Source of the DNA: an uncultured Collinsella sp.
GTDB taxonomy: Bacteria > Actinomycetota > Coriobacteriia > Coriobacteriales > Coriobacteriaceae
Direction: 5' to 3'
Length of the DNA: 59,898 nucleotides
Assembly (NCBI GenBank): GCA_949285915.1
Contig: CASDZW010000010.1
Coordinates: 1 to 59,898 of the forward strand
Shown: positions 41,491 to 49,398 of the stretch, one piece after another
How the letters are laid out: each line of letters opens with the position of its first letter
How positions within the stretch are numbered: position 1 is the first letter of the stretch
Notes under the pieces: model-generated
What the model was told of the DNA's origin: nothing
Database searches by the model: none
What the model saw: the letters and a program-made list of their open reading frames with translations, nothing else
Translations under genes and position numbers: made by a program

Positions 41491-41694
41491 TTATAAGGGC
41501 GTGGGTGGCACTTCTCCTCTTTCCGCCATATCTACGAGAACGTCTTCTACAAGGTCAACAAGACCGTGTAGTGCCCCCTCCTGCTGGTCGTCAACGCAGG
41601 AGATCGACGGAAACTCTGCGACGGTAGCGATGAAGTTGGAATCCTCCTCCGACCAGGAGACGCGATAGGTATATTCATTCACTTTTCGAGCCAT
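41491..41694 (-). CDS. HicB-like orphan antitoxin
   Basis: 67 residues: YTYRVSWSEEDSNFIATVAE followed by FPSISC, the HicB pseudo-RNase H fold, without the usual C-terminal ribbon-helix-helix or HTH DNA-binding part. ATG after GGAGGAG. No HicA toxin gene is on either side, so it may be a solitary remnant or have another role. Convergent with the kinase gene. Confidence 0.82.
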   Translation of the reverse strand: MARKVNEYTYRVSWSEEDSNFIATVAEFPSISCVDDQQEGALHGLVDLVEDVLVDMAERGEVPPTPL

Positions 41695-41980
41695 TGTTTG
41701 TCTCCTCCCACAGAAATGAGAATCCACTCGATCTGATACCCAATTATTCAGTTGGCAGCTGAAGAATCCGTGCTGCCGATTCGCGAAAATCGCAACGACC
41801 TTCTCGAAAGGATGCGCGCGAGCGCATCGAACCCATCGAGAAGGGATGACGATGAGCGATTGGAATGCAGCTATGGGACGCGAACGCAAACGCTGCGACA
41901 ACGCGGCAGAGGGTGCCTTGCGCCGTATTCTTGCCGCCCGGTTACCGGGCGGTACAGGATGGGGTGGGAAGGAGGTGCCC

Positions 41981-42862
41981 ATGTGGCAACGGTCTGAGGT
42001 CGAGCGCCTCACGGGCTTGTCGCGCCATGCGATTCAAGACCTGTGCAATCAAAACACGAGCCGTGACGGCCTGGGGTTTTGGGTCCCTGCGGTGTCCAAG
42101 CCGGGCTATGCGCGCTACGACGAGGGCGACCTCCTTGCGTTCTACCTAGTGCGGCAGCTCACGCGCGCCGGTTTTACGCTGGCAGAGGTGGAGCCTGTGG
42201 TGTTTGGCATGCTCGAGGACGATGAGTCGTTCGAGCGTGCGCTCGAGACCAAGGAGCGCCGGCTTGTTGCGCAGCGCGATGCGGTGGAGGCAAAGCTCGC
42301 GGCTCTTGAGCTTCTGGAGGACGCGGTGCCGAGCGCTCCCGAGAATCGCCTCTACACCATCATGGGCGAGGCGCTCAGCTCCTGCGCGGAAGCAGCGATT
42401 GATGTGGCCGCAGAGAAAACTTCGCTCGAGAGTCAAGATGCCGAGCTCTTGCGGCAGAGGTTTATCGCTGCAGTGTTCGAGATGCTCGACGTTATCAAGG
42501 GGGACCTCCCCTGTTTTTGGCGGCGACCGAGCGCGCCTCATCGTGATCATGACGAGAAATGTGGCTTAGAGCATGTTGTGCACGCTCTGAATGACCTTCA
42601 GCAGGCAGGTGTTCGCCCTGCGGCTCGTTCCTCGCGCGATTTTGTCGTTGCAACAGCCCAGCGTCTAGCGGGCATCGCCTCCCCAAGGCGTTCTGGGTTC
42701 GGCGGGGATCATCTTCAACCACGAGCCAAGGCGGCCGTGTACTCCCTCGAAGCGTTTTGTGCCGCGCCCGAGACCGGCGTGCCCATCGAGCTCGTCTTTG
42801 GCAACGGATCGTACGGCTTTCTTGCGCAAGCGACGCGCGCCTGCGCTGCAGAAATCGACTAG
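41981..42862 (+). CDS. MerR-family transcriptional regulator
   Basis: 293 residues from the ATG after GAAGGAGGTG. N-terminal winged HTH (WQRSEVERLTGLSRHAIQDL, then SKPGYARYDEGDLLAFYLVR), a coiled-coil dimerisation helix (about 85-125) and a large C-terminal effector region of unknown fold. An upstream in-frame ATG at 41846 would add 45 nonconserved residues. The effector domain is longer than in metal-type MerR proteins, so a small organic ligand is more likely; unknown. Confidence 0.82.
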   Translation: MWQRSEVERLTGLSRHAIQDLCNQNTSRDGLGFWVPAVSKPGYARYDEGDLLAFYLVRQLTRAGFTLAEVEPVVFGMLEDDESFERALETKERRLVAQRDAVEAKLAALELLEDAVPSAPENRLYTIMGEALSSCAEAAIDVAAEKTSLESQDAELLRQRFIAAVFEMLDVIKGDLPCFWRRPSAPHRDHDEKCGLEHVVHALNDLQQAGVRPAARSSRDFVVATAQRLAGIASPRRSGFGGDHLQPRAKAAVYSLEAFCAAPETGVPIELVFGNGSYGFLAQATRACAAEID

Positions 42863-42878
42863 GGAAAGGATGAAAGAA

Positions 42879-43418
42879 ATGGACCAACACCAAGAAGTGT
42901 CCTCGGCAAAGGTGATGCTCATATTGAGAATTGTCATGGTCGCTTTGGCGGCTCTGCTGGTCGGCTGTTTCTTCCTGCCGTGGGGCTCTGCAATCGCGGA
43001 GTTTCGTGACGCCGCCGCGCAGATGCCGGAGGCATGGTTCTACGAGCCTGCCGGCCTTACCGCTGCCGACGCCGTCGACCTGTCGCTTATGGAATACGCG
43101 GCTTCCTATCAGACGCTCGAGGGGGCGCTTCGCGACGTGTACGTTCCGATCATGTACGCCGCGGTGGCGCTGCCTGCTATTGCGTTGCTGTTTGCGGCGC
43201 TTGGCAAGCCTGTTCCTGCATCGATATTCGCTGCGTTAACGCTTGCGGTCACAGCGCTTCTGCATTGGGACTTTGGTGATCGAGGTGTGTTGCCCAACGC
43301 ATCGCACGATTGGGGCATCGCACCGACGGTCTATATGGTCGCGGCAATCGTGCTCATTGCGCTGGGCATCCCCTCGGCGGTACTCAAACATCACGTGAAG
43401 AAGGCAAAGGCAGCATAA
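42879..43418 (+). CDS. Four-span membrane protein, unknown function
   Basis: 179 residues with spans at about 12-32, 85-105, 110-128 and 145-165. Start after GGAAAGGA; an ATG three codons earlier is possible. It follows the MerR gene by 16 bases and precedes a lipoprotein gene by 22, so MerR, membrane protein and lipoprotein may form one operon. Confidence 0.7.
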   Translation: MDQHQEVSSAKVMLILRIVMVALAALLVGCFFLPWGSAIAEFRDAAAQMPEAWFYEPAGLTAADAVDLSLMEYAASYQTLEGALRDVYVPIMYAAVALPAIALLFAALGKPVPASIFAALTLAVTALLHWDFGDRGVLPNASHDWGIAPTVYMVAAIVLIALGIPSAVLKHHVKKAKAA

Positions 43419-43440
43419 GGCTGCGGGGTAAGGAGGAAAC

Positions 43441-44319
43441 ATGAGGTCAATGTGGGCAAAGGTTCTGTGTGTGGCACTGGCGGGGTGCATTGGTCTAGCC
43501 GGATGTTCTTCAGGAGGTGGAGCAGGCTCAGCGGCAAAAAATGAGAGCGCTGGTCAGGCGGTTGCGCATCAGCCGGTAGAGGTCAAGGCGTCTCCCGATA
43601 AGTACACGTGGTACATCAAGGACTACGTTGGGATGAACGCCGCTTCGGTTGGTTATACCGCTCTGGATGGGTCCCGTCGCGACGCATACGGAGCCGGCAA
43701 CATCAAAATCGTCTATCTCACTGAGGACGGAACCTACTTGGACTACGACCTGAAGTCAGAAGGGGAGGATGACTCCGAGGCAGATGCCGAGGCCATGCTC
43801 AAAGACTATATGGTCACAGCTCAGAACATTGCTCCCAACTCTGAGATGAAGTACACATTTATGCTTGATGAGAACGGCGAAGAGTACGACGCCCTTGTTG
43901 ATGGGCAGAGCTACGACGAGATTGTTCTTGCGGTAGCGCCGGTTGGTGGCAGGGGCTCCTCCGTTCAGCCGACTGAAATACAGGCAGCTCCCGACAAGTA
44001 CACCCGTTACGTGAAGGATTATGTTGGTCGCAATCTTGCTACCTGCGGCTACCTCTCGCTTGGGGGAACGTATAACGATCACTACGGACAGGGCTATATC
44101 CAGTTCGATATCACCGCAGATGATGGGTCATACGTCGACATTAATGACGAGGCGTCGCTGAGAAGTTATAAAGTGACCGGTCAAAGCGTCGCGCCCAACA
44201 GCGAGATATCGTTTACGTTCATGACTGACCCCACAACGGGCGAAGAGTACAGTAATCTCGTGGAATCCCAGAGCGTGGAGTCTATCAATCTCACCGTAAC
44301 GAAGGTTGAGGAAGGCTAG
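43441..44319 (+). CDS. Lipoprotein with two repeated domains
   Basis: 292 residues. Lipobox LAGC at about 19-22, so the mature protein is lipid-anchored outside. Two ~125-residue repeats follow, each beginning (S/A)PDKYT.Y.KDYVG.N.A and ending in (I/V)APNSE(M/I)..TFM...GEEY..LV..QS. The DYVGxNxAxxGY pattern is reminiscent of the external repeats on some actinobacterial kinases, though I cannot assign a Pfam family. Ribosome-binding site AAGGAGG. Confidence 0.75.
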   Translation: MRSMWAKVLCVALAGCIGLAGCSSGGGAGSAAKNESAGQAVAHQPVEVKASPDKYTWYIKDYVGMNAASVGYTALDGSRRDAYGAGNIKIVYLTEDGTYLDYDLKSEGEDDSEADAEAMLKDYMVTAQNIAPNSEMKYTFMLDENGEEYDALVDGQSYDEIVLAVAPVGGRGSSVQPTEIQAAPDKYTRYVKDYVGRNLATCGYLSLGGTYNDHYGQGYIQFDITADDGSYVDINDEASLRSYKVTGQSVAPNSEISFTFMTDPTTGEEYSNLVESQSVESINLTVTKVEEG

Positions 44320-44329
44320 GCGAGCCCCG

Positions 44330-44545
44330 CTAGAAATCGATGAGGTCGCGCACCTTCACGTCGAGTGCCTGCGCGATGCGAATTAAAACGTCGATGCCAA
44401 CATCAGCCGTTCCCGTCTCGATCTTCCAGAGATAGGAACGGCTGGTTCCGGTCATAAGGGCGAGCTGGCGCTGCGAGATGCCACGCTCGGCTCGTCTCGA
44501 CCGTATACGAGAGCCCAAGGCCCGCTTGTCGTGCACGTTATCCAT
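44330..44545 (-). CDS. XRE-family repressor-like HTH protein
   Basis: 71 residues, nearly all one HTH domain: GSRIRSRRAERGISQRQLAL, TGTSRSYLWKIETG, then ALDVKVRDLIDF. Phage-repressor type. It is divergent from the DUF4230 pair, with a perfect 18-base palindrome between them, which is its likely operator. Confidence 0.88.
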   Translation of the reverse strand: MDNVHDKRALGSRIRSRRAERGISQRQLALMTGTSRSYLWKIETGTADVGIDVLIRIAQALDVKVRDLIDF

Positions 44546-44577
44546 TTCTCTAGCGTACGTGCGGTATGATTCGATGT

Positions 44578-44595
44578 GGCTCTCTAAAGAGAGCC
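44578..44595. promoter_or_regulatory. Perfect palindrome GGCTCTCTAAAGAGAGCC
   Basis: An 8+2+8 perfect palindrome between the XRE gene and the DUF4230 gene. A -10-like TATGAT (44565-44570) lies just before it, so a bound repressor would cover the start of transcription. Confidence 0.65.
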
Positions 44596-44616
44596 TAATT
44601 AGGGGGGAGGAGTGCT

Positions 44617-45555
44617 ATGGAGCGAGAAATCGATGGCATAACGGATGCTCAGCCTGACGCTATGACGGAGCCTCAGAGCCAAAAGACGCCTGCTGAAGGG
44701 TTGGCATGTGAGTCGCATGCGGATGGGGAGGGTAGCGCCGAGCGCGTAGAACAGCTCAAGAACGAGAACCTCAAGGTCCAGCTGGAGATTGAGCGGGAGA
44801 GGTCTCGTTCCGCCCAAGCGAGGGCAGAGGAAGAACGCCATCGCCAGAAGGATAAAGAGCGCGAGGACCGCCGAGAGAGGGGCAGGATTAAGCGCGAGGA
44901 TCGGCGTGAGCGCGCAGAAAGAAACCGGGAAAGAACCGCGCTCGTCGGCAAGGTGGTAGGATCTCTGCCATCTATCGCTAAGCTCGCGATTGTTGCCGGT
45001 GTAGTAATAGCTGTGCTTGGGTGCGTTGTTGGCTACAACGTGTATACCACCTCCACTCAGCCAACGGAAATAGTGACTATCTCCACGTTGGAGCGGGTCG
45101 TTAACATCAGCGATTTGTCCACAGCACGCTATACGTACAACGGAATTGCCGAGAAAAAAGATGACGAGGGCAATGCGATTTGCCACGTGTATTACGAGGC
45201 GTATGTCGATGCCGGTGTTGATATGGCAAAGATATCGTTCGCTATCGACGAGGAAAGCAAGACTGTATATCCGACGTTGCCGGAGATTACCGTTCACGAT
45301 CCGGTGGTGGACAGCTCCTCAGTGGATTTCTTCGAAGCGAACCCCTCTATCTCATTAGCTGAAGTGATTGAGATATGCAAGAAAGATGCACTTGATGAGG
45401 TGCGCAGTTCAGAACAGATTATTCAGACAGCTGAGGAGAACCTTAGGTCGACGGTTGAGGCTCTGCTGACCCCACTAACAAAGCCGGAGGGCTATTCGAT
45501 TAGCTGGGATGCCCCTAAGCCCGAATCCGAGGAGGCCGACAATGCGGAGAAGTAA
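44617..45555 (+). CDS. DUF4230 membrane protein with coiled coil
   Basis: 312 residues: acidic N-tail, a charged coiled coil of Arg/Glu (about 45-108, RRERGRIKREDRRERAERN), one membrane span (about 122-145), then a DUF4230 domain outside (about 155-285; STLERVVNISDLSTARYTYN, VDAGVDMAKISF). ATG after GGGGGAGGAG. Its stop overlaps the start of a second DUF4230 gene. Function of DUF4230 is unknown. Confidence 0.8.
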   Translation: MEREIDGITDAQPDAMTEPQSQKTPAEGLACESHADGEGSAERVEQLKNENLKVQLEIERERSRSAQARAEEERHRQKDKEREDRRERGRIKREDRRERAERNRERTALVGKVVGSLPSIAKLAIVAGVVIAVLGCVVGYNVYTTSTQPTEIVTISTLERVVNISDLSTARYTYNGIAEKKDDEGNAICHVYYEAYVDAGVDMAKISFAIDEESKTVYPTLPEITVHDPVVDSSSVDFFEANPSISLAEVIEICKKDALDEVRSSEQIIQTAEENLRSTVEALLTPLTKPEGYSISWDAPKPESEEADNAEK

Positions 45556-46138
45556 ACTGTGTGCTCTAAGTACGATTGTTGCGGTACTTAGTATCTGCTG
45601 TCTGGCGGCTTGCTCCCAGCCCGAGGAGAAGCCTAAGCCCGAACCGGATTTTTCCAATGCGGAGTATATCGCTGATCTTGCAACCCTTGAGTGCTACTCG
45701 CACAATGTGGCAAAACTGAGCGAGGCGGGTTCTTGGTTTTTCAATATGGGCTACCGCAAACTCTGGTACGAGTACGACGGTACAGTCCGAGTTGGTGTAG
45801 ATGCAAAACAGGTCGTTATCTCTCAGCCTGACGAGAACAACGTTGTTTCAATAACCGTGCCGCAGGCCCAAGTCGTAGGACAGCCCGACGTTGACGAGGA
45901 CTCCATCGTGGAGACCGTGTCGGAGAAAGCGTTCTTCTTCGATTCAGATTTCTCCACTAAAGCGAAGCAGGAGGCACTTGTTGACGCGCAGCAGGAAATG
46001 CTCGAGTCAATCTCAAACAATGACACGCTCATGGCCCAGGCGAGGCAACGGGCAAAAGACCTCTTGGAGGAGTACGTCATAAACGTTGGAGAAGTGCTAG
46101 GCGAAACGTACACCGTCAAGTGGGTCGATGTCGAGTAG
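45542..46138 (+). CDS. DUF4230-like lipoprotein
   Basis: 198 residues. Lipobox LAAC at about 20-23, then a domain with the same layout as the preceding product (EYIADLATLECYSHNVAKL, VRVGVDAKQVVI, VTVPQAQVVG-like strands, C-terminal helix). It overlaps the previous gene by 14 bases in another frame. Two neighbouring DUF4230 proteins, one span-anchored and one lipid-anchored, probably assemble or act together at the outer membrane face. Confidence 0.78.
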   Translation: MRRSKLCALSTIVAVLSICCLAACSQPEEKPKPEPDFSNAEYIADLATLECYSHNVAKLSEAGSWFFNMGYRKLWYEYDGTVRVGVDAKQVVISQPDENNVVSITVPQAQVVGQPDVDEDSIVETVSEKAFFFDSDFSTKAKQEALVDAQQEMLESISNNDTLMAQARQRAKDLLEEYVINVGEVLGETYTVKWVDVE

Positions 46139-46474
46139 GTAATACGCCTTCATCATTTCACTCTCGTTTTAGTTGCATCTAAAACGAGAGTGAAATGAAG
46201 GGAGAGAAGACGGGTGTTAGTCCCCCCCGGGGGGATGTGTGCAGCATTCTTTTCGATTGGAAAGATGGGGCAATTCGCGCGACAAAGAGCCTCGATATCG
46301 TGGTGCTGATCGGTGAGGAATCGATTGGTCTTTTCGCAAGATTTGCGGCGCTCTATCATGGGTTACACCAATCGCTATTTGTAAGCAACTTCCTCTAAAC
46401 TTGTCGCATGGGAAGGGAGGCGAAGTTCGCTTTCCTTGTGAAGCCAGAAGGGGAAGCGAGTGTAGGGGGCGCTT
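46139..46474. other. Gene-free stretch with an 18-base inverted repeat
   Basis: ATTTCACTCTCGTTTTAG (46155-46172) pairs exactly with 46179-46196 around TTGCAT, 16 bases after a gene stop; no T-run follows on the plus strand but it probably acts as an end-of-operon hairpin. A self-complementary C7/G6 run lies at about 46222-46234. An open frame at 46195-46398 has no ribosome-binding site and is not accepted. Nothing else is seen. Confidence 0.6.
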
Positions 46475-47416
46475 ATGTACGAGGACGAGAACCGCGATTT
46501 GGGCCCGGCGGCAGAGTATGCCGAGGCAACGTATGTTGCAGAGCTCGCTGCAGGTCCCGATCCTATGGCATTTATGGTTCGCTACAAGTTTGTGGTGATT
46601 GCCATCTTGGTGGTTGTTGCGCTCGTTTCGGCATTGCCCCTGCGTGCCGTTTTCACCACGCCCGACACCTACGCTCCCACCATCGCGACCATCGACGAGA
46701 AGAAGGCGACGGTGCTCGGTCTCACCGCTGCCGCTGCGGGCGCCTCAGCGGCAATCACGGCCATCCCCGATGACGTGGGAACCCCTGTTGCAGACAAGTT
46801 GATGGACCTCTGCTCCAACTTTACGATTGTGCTTGTGGCCCTCTACCTCGAGAAATATCTGCTCACCATCTTTGGCTTCACCACGTTTGCCGTGCTCATC
46901 CCCGTGGCGTGCGCCCTCTTTGCGGCGTCGCTGCTGTTCTTTCGCAGCCGCGGCGGTGCGGTGTGCGCACACATCGCGCGCAAGCTTCTGGCGCTCGGCG
47001 TTGTGCTCATGCTTGCAGTGCCGGTCAGCGTTTTTGTGACCGATATGATCGACACCACCTATGAGACGTCTGCCGAGATCACGGGCGAGCAGACGGACGA
47101 GGCCTCCGAGACGGATGCGGAGGAGGGCGACGGCAACGTGCTCGATTACCTTCTGAGCATCCCTGGCGCCGTGGTAGACGGGTTAACGTCGGTTTCCGAA
47201 GAGCTTCTCAACCAGGTGAATCGCCTCATCGAGTGGTTTGCCGTCATGGTGGTCACCTCGTGTGTGATTCCCATCCTCGTGCTCGTCTTCTTCCTCTGGA
47301 TGGCAAATCTCATCTTGGGGATCAACATCGACGTTACCATGAACGCGCTCAAAGCGCGGGGGAGCCGGCTCAAGCAGATGCCGGCTAAGGCCATGAGGCC
47401 TTCGCGTAAGGGATAG
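46475..47416 (+). CDS. Multi-span membrane protein, unknown function
   Basis: 313 residues with spans at about 38-56, 110-127, 133-152, 165-187 and 250-275. A long acidic extracytoplasmic segment (about 195-245; TGEQTDEASETDAEEGDG) precedes the last span, and the C-tail is basic (RGSRLKQMPAKAMRPSRKG). ATG after GTAGGGGG. Not recognised beyond this topology. Confidence 0.72.
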   Translation: MYEDENRDLGPAAEYAEATYVAELAAGPDPMAFMVRYKFVVIAILVVVALVSALPLRAVFTTPDTYAPTIATIDEKKATVLGLTAAAAGASAAITAIPDDVGTPVADKLMDLCSNFTIVLVALYLEKYLLTIFGFTTFAVLIPVACALFAASLLFFRSRGGAVCAHIARKLLALGVVLMLAVPVSVFVTDMIDTTYETSAEITGEQTDEASETDAEEGDGNVLDYLLSIPGAVVDGLTSVSEELLNQVNRLIEWFAVMVVTSCVIPILVLVFFLWMANLILGINIDVTMNALKARGSRLKQMPAKAMRPSRKG

Positions 47417-47590
47417 ACTGCGCGAGGAGCAGGCAAGTGCCGCCGCTCACTATAGACAAACAAATGTTCGTATAGTAAAGTTGGTCCAAACAATCTCATA
47501 CATCAAAACTGAATACCACAATACGCTATAAATGTAGTAACTTAGAGGTAGATGAGTCGCCGAATTGAAGAGCGAGGAGGGCAAGGACTG

Positions 47591-47896
47591 ATGGGGACGA
47601 CGTTTAGGGAATACAAGAAAGCGCATCCCGTTGATGATGCCCTTATGGAGGAGGCTCGCAAGGCGACCGACGAAAAGATTCGTCTTTTTGAGTTGCGTGA
47701 GGTGCGAAAGGCATGCGGGCTGACGCAAACGGAGCTGGCGACCTGCTTGGGAATAGGGCAGAAACGCATCTCTGCCGTTGAGAACGGCAAGCTTGACAAC
47801 CTCAAGATTGATACGCTGCGACGTTACATCGCGGGTCTTGGTGGTACGTTGGAGATTTCCGCCCACCTACCGCAGGGGGATATCCGTCTTTCGTAA
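47591..47896 (+). CDS. HigA/XRE-type antitoxin-like HTH protein
   Basis: 101 residues with HTH sequence VRKACGLTQTELATCLGIGQ, then KRISAVENGKLDNLKIDTLR, and the typical tail GGTLEISA found in antitoxins partnered with RelE/HigB toxins. Start after GAGGAGGG; an ATG 13 codons upstream is an alternative. No toxin frame is found in the 175-base upstream gap, which instead has an imperfect dyad ACTATA(47449)...TATAGT(47476). Confidence 0.8.
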   Translation: MGTTFREYKKAHPVDDALMEEARKATDEKIRLFELREVRKACGLTQTELATCLGIGQKRISAVENGKLDNLKIDTLRRYIAGLGGTLEISAHLPQGDIRLS

Positions 47897-47981
47897 GCCG
47901 TCGTACGGATGTTGAACGGAGGAGGTCGTCGGGCCGCGATGGACCGCTCGCGGTCAGTATAACGGGCGGATGAGATGGGTT

Positions 47982-49196
47982 TTACTTCTGTGCGCTGCGC
48001 TTGCGGTCGAGAGCGTATGTGACGCCCGTGAGCATCCACGCAACGAGGGAGAACGCCGCGCCCACAAGGCCTACCTGAGCGAGACCCATTCCGCCAACCA
48101 CGGCGCCGCCCACCGCGGTGCCAAAGGCGATGCCGGTATTGAATGCGGTGGGTTCGAGTGAGCTTGCGAGCGTGAGCGCTTTGGGGTGCCAGCGCCGTGC
48201 GGCCTTCATAAAGACAGAGATGCAGGGCACCGACACGATATACATGGTGAGGGCAAGAGCAAGTATCGCGGCGATGGCGGGTGCGGTCGCGCTGCCCAAA
48301 AGCCAGATGAGGGCAAGCATGGCCGCCTGGACAGGGAAGCTCGCCATAAGTGCGCGGAGCCCAAAGCGTGCATCTGCCCAACCCGAGATAAGGTTTGAGA
48401 AGAAGCACATCACGCCATACGCCATGAGGACGGTGCTGGCGCCAAGGGCGTCGAGCCCCACGACCTCCTCCAGATAAGGCGTGATGTAACCGTAGAGCAC
48501 ATACACCGATCCCACGCCAAAGACGAAGATGAGCGCGCCGGTTATGACCTGCGGCTCGGTAAGGAGCGACGCCTGCTCGCCCATGGTGGCGGGCTCGTCG
48601 GTCGCGCCGGAGCGCGGCAGCGCCGCCAGAAGCGCAAGCGATGTGGCGAGCGCAAGCACAAGTGAGGCAACCATGACGAGGTGCCAGTCAAACGCGTGGG
48701 CGATCATCTTGCCCGCCGAGGTGATGAGGACCATCGCCACAGAGAACGCGGCGTAAACCACCGAGATGGTCATGGAGGTGCGCTCGACGCCCACCAGCTC
48801 GGGAATGTAGGTGACGCCGAGCGCGAGCAAAGCTCCCGAGACGGCGCCCAGAAGCACGCGCGACGCAAGCAGGATCTCGAACGTGGGGGCGAACGTCATG
48901 ACAAGGTTCGCCAGACAGAAGAGAACGGTGTAGACCACAAGCAGCGGAAACCTGCGGAAACGCCCGGTGGTGATGGCAAGCGTGGGCGTGAGCACGGCAT
49001 AGGCGACCGAGAAGAAGCTGATGAGCTCGCCCACGCGCGAGAGGCTCACCCCGAAGGAGGCGGCGAGCTCGCTCTCGATGCCGATGACCACGAATTCCGA
49101 GCAACCGAGCGAAAAGCCGAGCGCCACGAGCAGGGCGACGCAGAGGCGCGCGCGTGCGGGGGAGGGGGATTCGATAATGGTGCGGGTGGCGCTCAT
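47982..49196 (-). CDS. MFS transporter, DHA1/AraJ-like exporter
   Basis: 404 residues, twelve predicted spans in two six-span halves. The first half has SLGCSEFVVIGIESELAASF and the conserved loop-2 and span-5 features of drug/sugar efflux permeases; span 4 shows ASRVLLGAVSGALLALG. ATG after CGAAAGGA; an upstream start would add 18 polar residues. Proton-driven export of sugars or drugs is the family role; substrate unknown. Confidence 0.88.
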   Translation of the reverse strand: MSATRTIIESPSPARARLCVALLVALGFSLGCSEFVVIGIESELAASFGVSLSRVGELISFFSVAYAVLTPTLAITTGRFRRFPLLVVYTVLFCLANLVMTFAPTFEILLASRVLLGAVSGALLALGVTYIPELVGVERTSMTISVVYAAFSVAMVLITSAGKMIAHAFDWHLVMVASLVLALATSLALLAALPRSGATDEPATMGEQASLLTEPQVITGALIFVFGVGSVYVLYGYITPYLEEVVGLDALGASTVLMAYGVMCFFSNLISGWADARFGLRALMASFPVQAAMLALIWLLGSATAPAIAAILALALTMYIVSVPCISVFMKAARRWHPKALTLASSLEPTAFNTGIAFGTAVGGAVVGGMGLAQVGLVGAAFSLVAWMLTGVTYALDRKRSAQK

Positions 49197-49398
49197 GGGG
49201 TCCTTTCGAATGGTGTGCTCGGCTGTATGACCTTGCGAAGTGTAGCGCATCTAGTTACGGCGGAGGCGCCGGGGAGAAAAGGTGGTTTTACGCACTTAAA
49301 CCTGCCGTTGAGTTTGCTGGGGAGACGCGCGTTGCATGGGATAATTCAACTATCTGTGTCACGCTGCTTCGTCAGCGCGTTTTACCAAAGGAGATGCC

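Noticed and set aside
46195-46398. 67-residue frame in the gap after the DUF4230 pair
   Set aside because: Its start lies in a hairpin arm, there is no ribosome-binding site, and it crosses a C/G homopolymer palindrome.
49336-49358. Third copy of the terminal-inverted-repeat element (ATAATTCAACTATCT)
   Set aside because: Only a partial match to the element core, without a second arm; it lies in the promoter region of the DUF853 gene and is probably chance.
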